This document shows, piece after piece, positions 1 through 7,118 of a DNA stretch of 26,358 nucleotides (position 1 is its first letter; each line of letters starts with the position of its first letter). The translations under genes were made by a program, and so were the position numbers. Below the pieces are notes generated by a model. The model had not been told where the DNA came from. It searched no databases and was given only the letters and a program-made list of their open reading frames with translations. Source of the stretch: Blastocatellia bacterium (GTDB lineage: Bacteria > Acidobacteriota > Blastocatellia > Pyrinomonadales > Pyrinomonadaceae); assembly GCA_013695495.1 (NCBI GenBank), contig JACDAK010000336.1, positions 1 to 26,358 of the forward strand, given 5' to 3'.

Positions 1-81
1 GCGTAATTCTGGGGGTTCGGGAAGCTCACGGCTATATTCTAACGCATTCGCCGCGGTTCATTACCAACCGGTAAGGGGCCG

Positions 82-144
82 CGTCAGCGTCGCCGGAGCT
101 CCCGTCAGCGTCGCCGGAGCGTCCGTCAGCGTCGCCGGAGCTCC
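82..144. repeat. 21-bp tandem repeat, three copies
   Basis: Three head-to-tail 21-bp units start at 82, 103 and 124. Each begins CGTCAGCGTCGCCGGAGC, and only the last three bases vary. A decayed fourth unit may follow at 145. The array lies 24 bp past the stop of the minus-strand MATE gene, so it would fall in that gene's 3' untranslated RNA. The unit is a multiple of three and contains the self-complementary GGAGCTCC, so the RNA could fold, but there is no T-tract to make it a classical terminator. No CRISPR-like spacers are present. Confidence 0.85.
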
Positions 145-168
145 CGGCAATGTTGCCGACACCTGCCG

Positions 169-1602
169 CTAGACGACCTGCTTCTTCCACTTGCCGCGTT
201 TGAACAGCAGCGCTGAGACGACGGCGAGCACCGAGAATGCGATCGATATCGCCCAAAATACGCCTTGCGGGCCCATGTTGAAGTTGTACGCCAGGATGTA
301 AGCGAGCGGGATCTCGAACATCCAGAAGACGAAAAAGTTCAGGTAGGTGGGCGTAACGGTGTCGCCGGCTCCGTTGAATGAGCTTTCCATCACCATCCCG
401 AGCCCGTAAAGGGCGTAGCCGTAGCCGATGATCCGCAGGCAGTCTTTGCCGTAGGCGAGCACGGCGGGATCGGTGGTGAACACGCTGATCACCGCTTCCG
501 CGAAGAAGACGAAACCGATCCCGATGGTGCCGAGTAGGACTGCGTTGAGCGCACCGGCGGTCCAAACGGTGCGTTCGGCACGTTCGGGTTTGCCGGCGCC
601 GAGATTTTGGCCGACAAGCGTGGCCGATGCGTTTGCGATGCCGGCTGCGAGCAGGATGATGAAAACGATAACGCGAAGCCCGATCTGATATCCGGCTATC
701 GCGAGGCTGCCGAAGCCCGCCATGATCACGACGAGCGCGCTCCAACTTACGGTGGAGATGAGAAACTGCAGCACCGCCACGGACGAAAGCCGGATAAGGC
801 TCCAGATCAGCTTCGGATCGAACCTCCAGTGAGCGCGGCGGATCTCGATGCGGCCGCCGTTATCGCGGAAGAACAGCGCCCATGCGGCATAAGCCACGCC
901 GATGCCGCGGCCGATCACGGTTGCGACCGCCGCACCCGTTACGCCGAGTTCGGGAAAGAACCCAACTCCGAAGATAAACAGCGGGTCGAGGATGATGTTC
1001 AGGCCGTTGGCGACGATCAGAACGCGCATCGCGATGGCTGCGTCGCCGGCGCCGCGAAAGATCGCGTTCAGTAAAAAGAGGAACACGATCACGGCGTTCG
1101 TGCCCATCATTATCTGCATGAACGGCGTGCCGAGCTCGACGACCGACGCTTCAGCGCCGAGAAGGCGGAGAATATCGGCCGCGAACACGACGCCGGGCAC
1201 GGCCATAACGATCGAGACGAAGATGCCGAGATAGATCATGTGCGCCGCGCTGCGTGCGGCGCCGTCGGGATCTTTTTCACCGATGCGGCGAGCGACGGTT
1301 GCGGTCGCACCGATGGCGAGGCCGACCGCAACAGCGTAGACAAGCACGACGATCGATTCGGCGAACCCGACGACGGCGATCGCTTCGGCACCGAGCTTTG
1401 CGACGAAGAACGTATCAACGATCGCGAAAACGGCTTCCATCGCCATCTCGAACGTCATCGGGATAGCGAGAATGATGAGGCCGGCGATGATCGAACCCTG
1501 AGTGAAATCGCGATCAGTCCCGCGGACCGCTTCGCGCAGAACTGAGCCAACTGTATTTGTCTCCGCCATTTCAACAGGCGGACGAACTCCTTCGATAGAC
1601 AT
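169..1602 (-). CDS. MATE family multidrug/toxin efflux transporter
   Basis: This is a 477-residue polytopic inner-membrane protein with about twelve hydrophobic helices in two similar halves, the usual length and shape of the MATE (NorM/DinF-like) family. These proteins export cationic drugs or metabolites in exchange for Na+ or H+. Family-like stretches are the first helices (residues about 36-75, with IPMTFEMAMEAVFAIVDTFFV) and the inter-half region with FRGAGDA near 180-187. The substrate cannot be read from the sequence. The start is ATG at 1602 with a modest AGG upstream; an internal ATG at 1566 would trim twelve non-membrane residues. The gene stands alone, divergent from the SGNH hydrolase gene. 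The 3' flank holds a 21-bp tandem repeat. I am confident of the family, not of the substrate. Confidence 0.93.
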   Translation of the reverse strand: MSIEGVRPPVEMAETNTVGSVLREAVRGTDRDFTQGSIIAGLIILAIPMTFEMAMEAVFAIVDTFFVAKLGAEAIAVVGFAESIVVLVYAVAVGLAIGATATVARRIGEKDPDGAARSAAHMIYLGIFVSIVMAVPGVVFAADILRLLGAEASVVELGTPFMQIMMGTNAVIVFLFLLNAIFRGAGDAAIAMRVLIVANGLNIILDPLFIFGVGFFPELGVTGAAVATVIGRGIGVAYAAWALFFRDNGGRIEIRRAHWRFDPKLIWSLIRLSSVAVLQFLISTVSWSALVVIMAGFGSLAIAGYQIGLRVIVFIILLAAGIANASATLVGQNLGAGKPERAERTVWTAGALNAVLLGTIGIGFVFFAEAVISVFTTDPAVLAYGKDCLRIIGYGYALYGLGMVMESSFNGAGDTVTPTYLNFFVFWMFEIPLAYILAYNFNMGPQGVFWAISIAFSVLAVVSALLFKRGKWKKQVV

Positions 1603-1901
1603 GATACGAACCTAATTTAAAACGAGATAAAGGCACGAAAGTGCCGAGGGCACCCGATCGGCTCCGCATTGCACGAGACCGGCGGGCGGCAACAAAGCGG
1701 CAGAATCAGGCAAGACGTATTCGGAGTATTCGCATAATTTTAAGAATCTAGCACAAACGTCGGCCGAAAGTGAAGCTATAATTCATCCTATTCTCCGTAG
1801 TTCTGAATTTTAAGTCGCGGGAATATCGGCAGAAAGGACGAGCGGGTTTCAAGCATCGTGCGCATGGCAAACGGCACCTAATTTAAGGTTACTGTTCACT
1901 G
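1603..1901. other. Intergenic gap between divergent genes
   Basis: There is no convincing gene in these 299 bases. Two weak signals are visible. A small hairpin (GGCAC, GAAA loop, GTGCC) lies at 1632-1645, inside the likely 5' leader of the MATE gene on the minus strand. A perfect TATAAT lies at 1777-1782 on the plus strand. An 11-bp word, ACCTAATTTAA, occurs near both ends (1610-1620 and 1876-1886) and may be chance. Confidence 0.5.
1777..1782 (+). promoter_or_regulatory. Candidate -10 element for the SGNH-mnmA-fau row
   Basis: An exact TATAAT sits about 120 bp upstream of the SGNH hydrolase start, in the only gap that could hold the promoter for the three-gene plus-strand row. No good TTGACA match lies at 16-18 bp spacing, so this is a suggestion only. 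Confidence 0.3.
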
Positions 1902-3014
1902 ATGACAAAGTTTTCCAGACGACAATTTCTTTCTTCGCTCGGTGTCGCCGTCGGCGGGTTCGCTCTCGCGCGTTCGGGTTTTCCGGCATACGGCGGTGAG
2001 CGTGCGTTCGAGTTTTTGGTGATCGGCGATTCGCTGGTGTGGGGCCAGGGGCTTCGCGAAGATCAGAAGTTTTATACCGCGACCAAAGCCTGGCTTCGCG
2101 ATGACGTTCTCGGTGGCCACCCGGTTAACATGAATGTCCATGCCCATTCCGGCGCAAGCATTATGCTGAGCGAAGAAGAGGCCAAAGCATTCGTCAGAGC
2201 CGAGATCGCTAAAGACCTGCAGTTCTATCCGGAGATCAATCTTTCGTCGCCTTCGATAAAGACGCAGGTCGATGTCGCCCACGCCGGCTATTCCGACCCG
2301 ACGGCGGTCGGTCTAGTGCTGCTGTCGGGCGGGGTGCCGGAGGTCGGGACCTCTAACATTATCAATCCGTTTCGGGATAACGATTCGCTCCGTGCTGATA
2401 TCGAGAAGTATTGCTACGGCCATATGAAGCAGCTTTTGGAACGTACCGCGGTTGCCTTTCCAAACGCGACCCTGGCACTTGTCGGATATTACCCAATCAT
2501 CACCCGGCACACGCCGATGAAGCGGATCGTCAACGACGTGCTCGCAGTATATAACTGGCCAAGATGGACTCGGCCGTTGGTGAATAATCGCGCTAAGCGG
2601 ATCGTGTGGCGGCGTTACCGGGGGCGGATGATCGAGCGTTCGCGGATCTGGTACGAAGATTCGACGAATTATCTCAACAAGGCAGTTGATGACGTTAACG
2701 CAACGCTGGGAGCTGACAGGATCGTTTTTGTCCCCACCGGATTTGGCGAAGAGAACGGCTACGGCGCCGAAAAGACTTTTTTGTGGCATGTTGGGAAAGG
2801 CGGAGCGGCAGCGGATCCTATGAGATCGGTTAGGGTCGAAGAGTGCCGCCCGACCCTTGACGAGCTGCGTCGGCGAACTGAGCTTAAATACCGCACACGC
2901 GTCTGCGAGCTGGCAAGCATCGGGCATCCGAATATTGAGGGTTCGGCAGAGATAGCTGCGTCGATCCGACGGACACTGCGGCCGGTGCTGGAGCGGAAAG
3001 TTTCCAACCTTTAA
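1902..3014 (+). CDS. TAT-exported SGNH/GDSL-type hydrolase
   Basis: The product has 370 residues. The N-terminus carries a twin-arginine export motif (SRRQFL, residues 5-10) followed by a hydrophobic stretch to about residue 25, so it is probably folded in the cytoplasm and exported. SGNH hydrolase blocks follow: GDSL at 42-45 with likely nucleophile Ser44, a glycine block HSGAS at 82-86, and GHPNIEG at 341-347 with likely catalytic His342. The usual Gly-x-Asn-Asp block III is not clear; SGGVPEVG at 142-149 sits where it would be expected. SGNH enzymes cleave esters of lipids or acylated sugars, but the substrate here is unknown. The gene ends 26 bp before mnmA and probably shares its transcript. 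The family call is good; the reaction is inferred. Confidence 0.8.
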   Translation: MTKFSRRQFLSSLGVAVGGFALARSGFPAYGGERAFEFLVIGDSLVWGQGLREDQKFYTATKAWLRDDVLGGHPVNMNVHAHSGASIMLSEEEAKAFVRAEIAKDLQFYPEINLSSPSIKTQVDVAHAGYSDPTAVGLVLLSGGVPEVGTSNIINPFRDNDSLRADIEKYCYGHMKQLLERTAVAFPNATLALVGYYPIITRHTPMKRIVNDVLAVYNWPRWTRPLVNNRAKRIVWRRYRGRMIERSRIWYEDSTNYLNKAVDDVNATLGADRIVFVPTGFGEENGYGAEKTFLWHVGKGGAAADPMRSVRVEECRPTLDELRRRTELKYRTRVCELASIGHPNIEGSAEIAASIRRTLRPVLERKVSNL

Positions 3015-3040
3015 CGAAATCTATATACTCTAAAGTTCTT

Positions 3041-4207
3041 ATGAAGATCGCGGTGGCAATGAGCGGCGGCGTCGATAGTTCGGCGGCAGCTGCGTTATTA
3101 AAGGAGCAGGGGCACGAGCTTGTCGGCTTTACGATGCAGCTGTGGAATCAGCGGCGGAACATCAATGTCGATGAGCACGGTGATCCGCTGCCGTCGCGCT
3201 GCTGCTCGCTTGATGATGTTTATGACGCGCGCCGCGTGGCAGAGTCATTGGGCTTCCCGTTTTACGTTCTGAACCTTGAGCGGGAGTTTGAAGAGTCGGT
3301 CGTCGAACCGTTTATTCAGAGCTATCTCTCGGGCGAGACGCCGATACCGTGTGTCGCGTGCAATTCGCGGCTGAAGTTCGCTTCGCTCGACCGCATGGCG
3401 CAGAGCCTCGGATGTGACAAGGTCGCGACGGGGCATTATGCCCGAGTTGAGTATGACGAGGCAGCGGATCGTTACCGTTTGCTGCGCGGAAAGAATCACT
3501 GGAAGGATCAGACGTATTTTTTATGGGAGCTGACGCAGGATCAGCTTTCGCGTGCATATTTTCCGCTTGGCGAGATGGAGAAGAGCGAAGTGCGCGACAT
3601 CGCACGCGAGGCTGATCTATTCATCGCGGACAAGCAGGAATCGCAAGAGATTTGCTTTGTGCCGGACGGTAAGTATTCCGAATTCATCGACCGATATCTT
3701 GAGCACGAGGGACGCGGCAGCGAGCAGCCGGTGGCCGGTGAGATCGTGAACACCGCCGGCGAAGTCGTCGGTGAACACACCGGCATCCACCGCTACACAG
3801 TCGGCCAACGTCGCGGCCTCGGCATCGCACATGAGAAGCCGCTATATGTCGTGCAGATCGAGCGTGCGAAGAATCAGATCCTAGTCGGCGAGGCCGAGGA
3901 ACTCGACCGCTCAGAGTTTGTCGTGACGGGCGTTAATTGGGTAGCGTTCGATGAACCAACGGAACCCGTACGTGCGCTCGTGAAGGTTCGGTACAGGCAT
4001 GAACCTACTCTTGCCACGATCTATCCTGAAGTCGGCGAAGATAAGGACAGAAGTGTCGGAGCTCCTTTGCGGGCGCGAGTGGTTTTCGACGTACCGCAAC
4101 GCGCGATCACACCTGGCCAGGCTACGATATTCTACGACGTAAAAACCGGCGACGAGGTTATCGGCGGCGGGTGGATCGTGAAGCAATCTTTCTCTTTGGA
4201 TCAATGA
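3041..4207 (+). CDS. mnmA: tRNA-specific 2-thiouridylase MnmA
   Basis: MnmA transfers sulfur to C2 of the wobble uridine (U34) of tRNA for Lys, Glu and Gln, after activating the base with ATP. The 388-residue protein has the normal length. It shows the PP-loop SGGVDSS at 8-14, the PCVACN motif at 103-108 with Cys104 in the position of the catalytic cysteine, ATGHYARV at 129-136, and QESQEICFV at 199-207 with Cys205 in the place of the second, persulfide-carrying cysteine. All key residues are present. The start is ATG at 3041. The stop at 4205-4207 is followed at once by the GTG of the folate cyclo-ligase, indicating translational coupling. ttcA, 2 kb downstream, is a second tRNA thiolation gene. 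Confidence 0.97.
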   Translation: MKIAVAMSGGVDSSAAAALLKEQGHELVGFTMQLWNQRRNINVDEHGDPLPSRCCSLDDVYDARRVAESLGFPFYVLNLEREFEESVVEPFIQSYLSGETPIPCVACNSRLKFASLDRMAQSLGCDKVATGHYARVEYDEAADRYRLLRGKNHWKDQTYFLWELTQDQLSRAYFPLGEMEKSEVRDIAREADLFIADKQESQEICFVPDGKYSEFIDRYLEHEGRGSEQPVAGEIVNTAGEVVGEHTGIHRYTVGQRRGLGIAHEKPLYVVQIERAKNQILVGEAEELDRSEFVVTGVNWVAFDEPTEPVRALVKVRYRHEPTLATIYPEVGEDKDRSVGAPLRARVVFDVPQRAITPGQATIFYDVKTGDEVIGGGWIVKQSFSLDQ

Positions 4208-4780
4208 GTGACGAAAACTGAACTTCGAAAGCTTTATCTGGAAAAGCGTCGTCAGACAGGTCCCGACGATGCAGCAGAATATAGATTGAAGATCGCTGCG
4301 TTGTTTTTAGATTTGCTCGACACGGGGAACTTCAAGGCTGTTCACTGCTTTCTTTCTGTTGCGAAGTCGAATGAGGTCGATACGTTGCCGATATTTGAGG
4401 GAATCTGGACTAAGTACCCGGCCGTTGAGACATACGCGCCGCGTTTAGCGGAGCAGCCCGGGGATATCGAATCTGTGAGGATCTCGCGAGAGACGCCGCT
4501 CATTGAAAACAGTTGGGGTATTCGCGAACCGGTCGGGTTGCCGGTTGCTGCGAGTGTCATGGACGTTGTAATTGTTCCGCTACTATGCTTTGACCGGGGC
4601 GGCCACCGGGTGGGGTACGGCAAGGGATATTACGATCGGCTGCTTGCCGAATGCCGTCCGGACTGCGTGAAGATCGGTCTAAGTTTCTTTCCGCCGGTAG
4701 AAGAGATAGGTGACCTTCACGGGGCGGACGTTCCCTTAGACCTCGTCATCACACCAAACGAGACATTTCGTTTCAGCTAG
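4208..4780 (+). CDS. 5-formyltetrahydrofolate cyclo-ligase
   Basis: The enzyme converts 5-formyl-THF to 5,10-methenyl-THF using ATP, returning stored folate to one-carbon metabolism. The 190-residue length is typical. The N-terminus (KTELRKLYLEKRR, residues 3-15) resembles the usual basic start of the family. The signature is in the C-terminal half: PLLCFDRGGHRVGYGKGYYDR, a close match to the family nucleotide/folate-binding block, followed by DLVITPNETFRF at the end. The start is GTG, zero bases after the mnmA stop. The 3' end overlaps the convergent mscL stop by 8 bp. In Proteobacteria the homologue is ygfA; no 6S RNA is seen beside it here. Confidence 0.95.
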   Translation: MTKTELRKLYLEKRRQTGPDDAAEYRLKIAALFLDLLDTGNFKAVHCFLSVAKSNEVDTLPIFEGIWTKYPAVETYAPRLAEQPGDIESVRISRETPLIENSWGIREPVGLPVAASVMDVVIVPLLCFDRGGHRVGYGKGYYDRLLAECRPDCVKIGLSFFPPVEEIGDLHGADVPLDLVITPNETFRFS

Positions 4781-5204
4781 ATACCTGTTTTGCTTTCAAC
4801 AAGTCACGGATCTCTGTAAGGAGAACTTCCTCGGCGGGCGGCGGTGTTTCTGCCTCAAGACCACGGAAGATGCTGACGGCGTAGCGTGCGAGGAAGAACA
4901 TTGCGAGGGCGACGATCAGGAAAGTGATGATGTCGTTGATGAATTGGCCGTACATCACAAGCGGAGCTCCGCTTTCGACGGCGGCCTGTATCTGCTCGGG
5001 AGTTGCGTTGGCCGGCGTGCTGCCGCTGAGATCCCAGAACTTTGATTTGAAATCAACGCCGCCGGTGAGAAGCCCGACGAAAGGCATGATGATGCCGTCC
5101 GTGAAGGTTCTTACGACAGTGGTGAACGCAGCACCCATGATGAACCCGATAGCGAGATCGAGAACGTTGCCGCGAGCGATAAACCGTTTGAAATCATTAA
5201 GCAT
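4773..5204 (-). CDS. mscL: Large-conductance mechanosensitive channel MscL
   Basis: MscL is a homopentameric inner-membrane pore that opens on membrane stretch and releases solutes during osmotic downshock. The 143-residue product has the amphipathic N-terminus (MLNDFKRFIARGNVLDLAIG), TM1 at about 14-42, a periplasmic loop, TM2 at about 84-105 and a charged C-terminal helix ending LLTEIRDLLKAK. I chose ATG at 5204 because GGAGGG lies 4 bp upstream (5209-5214). A longer reading from TTG at 5255 would run through the -35 hexamer of a good promoter. The stop overlaps the convergent cyclo-ligase gene by 8 bp. Confidence 0.95.
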   Translation of the reverse strand: MLNDFKRFIARGNVLDLAIGFIMGAAFTTVVRTFTDGIIMPFVGLLTGGVDFKSKFWDLSGSTPANATPEQIQAAVESGAPLVMYGQFINDIITFLIVALAMFFLARYAVSIFRGLEAETPPPAEEVLLTEIRDLLKAKQVSS

Positions 5205-5226
5205 AGTACCCTCCAAGGTGAAGTTA

Positions 5227-5255
5227 AGTATATGCAGAAGCTTACGTTGAATCAA
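5227..5255 (-). promoter_or_regulatory. Sigma70-type promoter of mscL
   Basis: On the minus strand, TTGATT (5250-5255) and TATACT (5227-5232) are separated by exactly 17 bp. Transcription would begin near 5220 and give a short leader of about 15 bases containing the GGAGGG ribosome site. This is the best-formed promoter I see in the window. Confidence 0.7.
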
Positions 5256-5284
5256 TAAGGTCTGGGCCGGCCGCGGATGAAACG

Positions 5285-5307
5285 AAAAAAGGCGGCACGA
5301 GGCCGCC
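5285..5307 (-). terminator. Rho-independent terminator after the bactofilin gene
   Basis: On the minus strand, GGCGGC, a 5-nt loop and GCCGCC are followed by six T residues (5285-5290 on the plus strand are A). It begins 23 bp after the bactofilin stop and separates that gene from mscL. Confidence 0.85.
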
Positions 5308-5329
5308 CTTTGCTATGTAGAAAATTTAC

Positions 5330-6001
5330 CTAAACCGTAGCGGATTCGCTTTTTTCGTCATCGTCGTCATCGTCGGCGGTCACGCTGTCATCATCATCGT
5401 CCGCGATGGAAGAAGACGAAGTACTGGAACTCGTACTCCCGTAGCTGCTGCTATATGAGGAGGACGGTGATTGGTAAGCCGGCTGTGAATTGGCGGCGGT
5501 AGATTGAGCTTCTTCTTTTTCGCGAGCACTTATCATGCTGCAGCTACCCTCGAGCAGGGCGCCGTCTTCGATGACAAGCTTTGGACAAGTGATGTTGCCG
5601 GCAACTTTGGCCGTGCGGCCGAGGTGGATCTTTTCGGTGGCAACGATGTCCCCCTTTACCGCTCCGTTGATGTTGGCGACGGCGACGGAAACGTTAGCGT
5701 CGACCTGGCCGTTAGTGCCGATGATAAGCGTTCCGCCATCAGATGTTACGGAACCTGTGAGATGTCCGTCCACGCGGAGCATCATCTGGAAATTGGTGTC
5801 GCCGTTGAGAACTGTGCCGTGCCCGACAAAGCCGCTCAAGCGGCCTTCCTTGATATCACGTGCAATGTTTTCGCTGTCGCTGACTACGCGTGCTCCTGAG
5901 CCTTGTTCGGTGGCGGGTGGATAAGCAGTAGCGGCGGTTTGGGCTTGATAGCCGAGTTCGTCTGATTGTTCCGGTTTGGAACCTCTTCCCATTCTAATCA
6001 T
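5330..6001 (-). CDS. Bactofilin family cytoskeletal protein with acidic tail
   Basis: Bactofilins polymerise without nucleotide into filaments that act in cell shape, stalks, motility or chromosome arrangement. The 223-residue protein has a disordered N-terminus (1-55) and a beta-helical bactofilin core at about 57-155, visible as repeating hydrophobic/glycine turns such as GHLTGSVTSDGGTLIIG and GAVKGDIVATEKIHLG. The C-terminal tail is unusual: Ser/Tyr-rich at 171-199, then two runs of aspartate at 201-205 and 210-215. The start is ATG at 6001 with AAAGGAG about 11 bp upstream; a second ATG at 5992 is also possible. It is transcribed away from ttcA and followed by a clear terminator. The family call is firm; the partner is unknown. 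Confidence 0.9.
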   Translation of the reverse strand: MIRMGRGSKPEQSDELGYQAQTAATAYPPATEQGSGARVVSDSENIARDIKEGRLSGFVGHGTVLNGDTNFQMMLRVDGHLTGSVTSDGGTLIIGTNGQVDANVSVAVANINGAVKGDIVATEKIHLGRTAKVAGNITCPKLVIEDGALLEGSCSMISAREKEEAQSTAANSQPAYQSPSSSYSSSYGSTSSSTSSSSIADDDDDSVTADDDDDDEKSESATV

Positions 6002-6218
6002 TCGAGTTTACGCTCCTTTGTGGTGTTCTTTACTGAGGCGGCAGTTCGCACAGGAGAGGGCCTGAATCAAAAAGTTAAACGTGCCGAAATGTAAAATGGC
6101 TTAGCTGCCGTGTAACAATGATAAAACACCGAGAGAAGCGTGTCCACTGTTTTGTGTAAAGGATTGGAGATTGGGGTTGTCGCATGTCAAAATAAAGGTT
6201 TAGGAGGATGGAGAAGAT

Positions 6219-7118
6219 TTGTTCGTAGAAACGAAGACAAAAACTAAGCTGCTCAAGAAGATGGGAAAGGCCGTCGCCGACTTCAGCATGATCGAAGAGG
6301 ACGACAAGATAATGGTGTGCGTTTCCGGCGGGAAGGATAGCTATACGATGCTTGACCTACTGCTGGACGTTCAGCGGCGGGCGCCGATCAATTTCGAGAT
6401 CTTTGCGGTCAACCTGGATCAGAAGCAGCCGGACTTTCCGGAGCATGTGCTTCCGGATTATTTGACGGATCTGGGTGTTAAATTCCGGATCGTGGAAGAA
6501 GATACCTACTCGATCGTTACGAAGCATATTCCGGAAGGTAAGACGTATTGTTCGCTTTGCTCCCGGCTGCGGCGAGGGATCTTGTATTCAACCGCCGTCG
6601 AAGAGGGGTGCACAAAGATAGCGTTGGGGCATCACGGCGACGACATTATCAATACCTTCTTGCTCAACCTGTTTTTCGTCGGACAGCTAAAGGCGATGCC
6701 GCCCAAGCTTCGTAGCGACGATGGCCGTAATACGATCATCCGGCCACTGGCATACTGTCAGGAGTCGGACATAACGGCGTACGCCGAAGAAAAGCAGTTC
6801 CCGATCATCCCGTGTAATCTTTGCGGATCGCAGCCTAACATGAAGAGGGCTCGCGTAAAGCGTCTGGTGAGTGATCTGGCCAACGAGATACCTTCGCTGA
6901 GAAGTTCAATATTAACTGCTCTAACGAATGTCACGGGTTCGCATTTGTTGGATAGTGAGCTTTACGATTTTGAGAATTTCGAACCCCTTGTCAAACGCAT
7001 TCCCCTGGGACACGGCAGCTTAGAGAAAGAGCTCGATGCGGTATTTGACCACAGCGAGCCCGCGTTTGCGCCCGATCTGATGAAAACGGCCGGGCTCGAG
7101 ACTGCCCGGCCCGCTTGA
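6219..7118 (+). CDS. ttcA: tRNA 2-thiocytidine(32) synthetase TtcA
   Basis: TtcA thiolates C32 of certain tRNAs using ATP and a [4Fe-4S] cluster. The 299-residue protein shows the PP-loop SGGKDS at 36-41, the CSLC pair at 111-114 that helps hold the cluster, LGHHGDD at 136-142, and PCNLCGSQ at 198-205 containing the further conserved cysteine. All key residues are present. The start appears to be TTG at 6219, with GGAG five bases upstream (6210-6213) and a perfect AGGAGG further up (6202-6207). ATG at 6208 is out of frame and stops after six codons. The next in-frame ATG is at 6261 and would trim conserved sequence. The stop TGA abuts the stop of the opposing hydrolase gene in a TGATCA. Confidence 0.94.
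   Translation: MFVETKTKTKLLKKMGKAVADFSMIEEDDKIMVCVSGGKDSYTMLDLLLDVQRRAPINFEIFAVNLDQKQPDFPEHVLPDYLTDLGVKFRIVEEDTYSIVTKHIPEGKTYCSLCSRLRRGILYSTAVEEGCTKIALGHHGDDIINTFLLNLFFVGQLKAMPPKLRSDDGRNTIIRPLAYCQESDITAYAEEKQFPIIPCNLCGSQPNMKRARVKRLVSDLANEIPSLRSSILTALTNVTGSHLLDSELYDFENFEPLVKRIPLGHGSLEKELDAVFDHSEPAFAPDLMKTAGLETARPA
7088..7111. terminator. Possible hairpin at the convergent ttcA/hydrolase ends
   Basis: GGCCGGGC (7088-7095) can pair with GCCCGGCC (7104-7111) across an 8-nt loop, inside the last codons of ttcA and seven bases before the joint TGATCA stops. It lacks a proper T-tract on either strand, so it may be a weak terminator or an mRNA-end stabiliser shared by the two convergent transcripts. 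Confidence 0.4.

Noticed and set aside
82..144. CRISPR-like direct repeats
   Set aside because: Units abut with no spacers, there are only three copies and no cas genes lie nearby.
32..745. Long minus-strand reading frame overlapping the MATE 3' half
   Set aside because: It is arginine/histidine-rich shadow sequence of the MATE gene; only the tandem-repeat tail lies outside that gene, and no start or ribosome site supports it.
1610..1886. Repeated word ACCTAATTTAA at both ends of the gap
   Set aside because: Eleven AT-rich bases in a 299-bp gap can occur twice by chance, and it is not part of a longer repeat.
2313..2927. Antisense frame in the SGNH gene (204 codons)
   Set aside because: It lies entirely within a gene with clear SGNH motifs, has no family resemblance and its composition is typical of antisense frames in GC-rich DNA.
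4773..5255. Longer MscL from TTG at 5255
   Set aside because: The extra 17 residues come from promoter and leader sequence; ATG at 5204 has a perfect ribosome site and the conserved MscL N-terminus.
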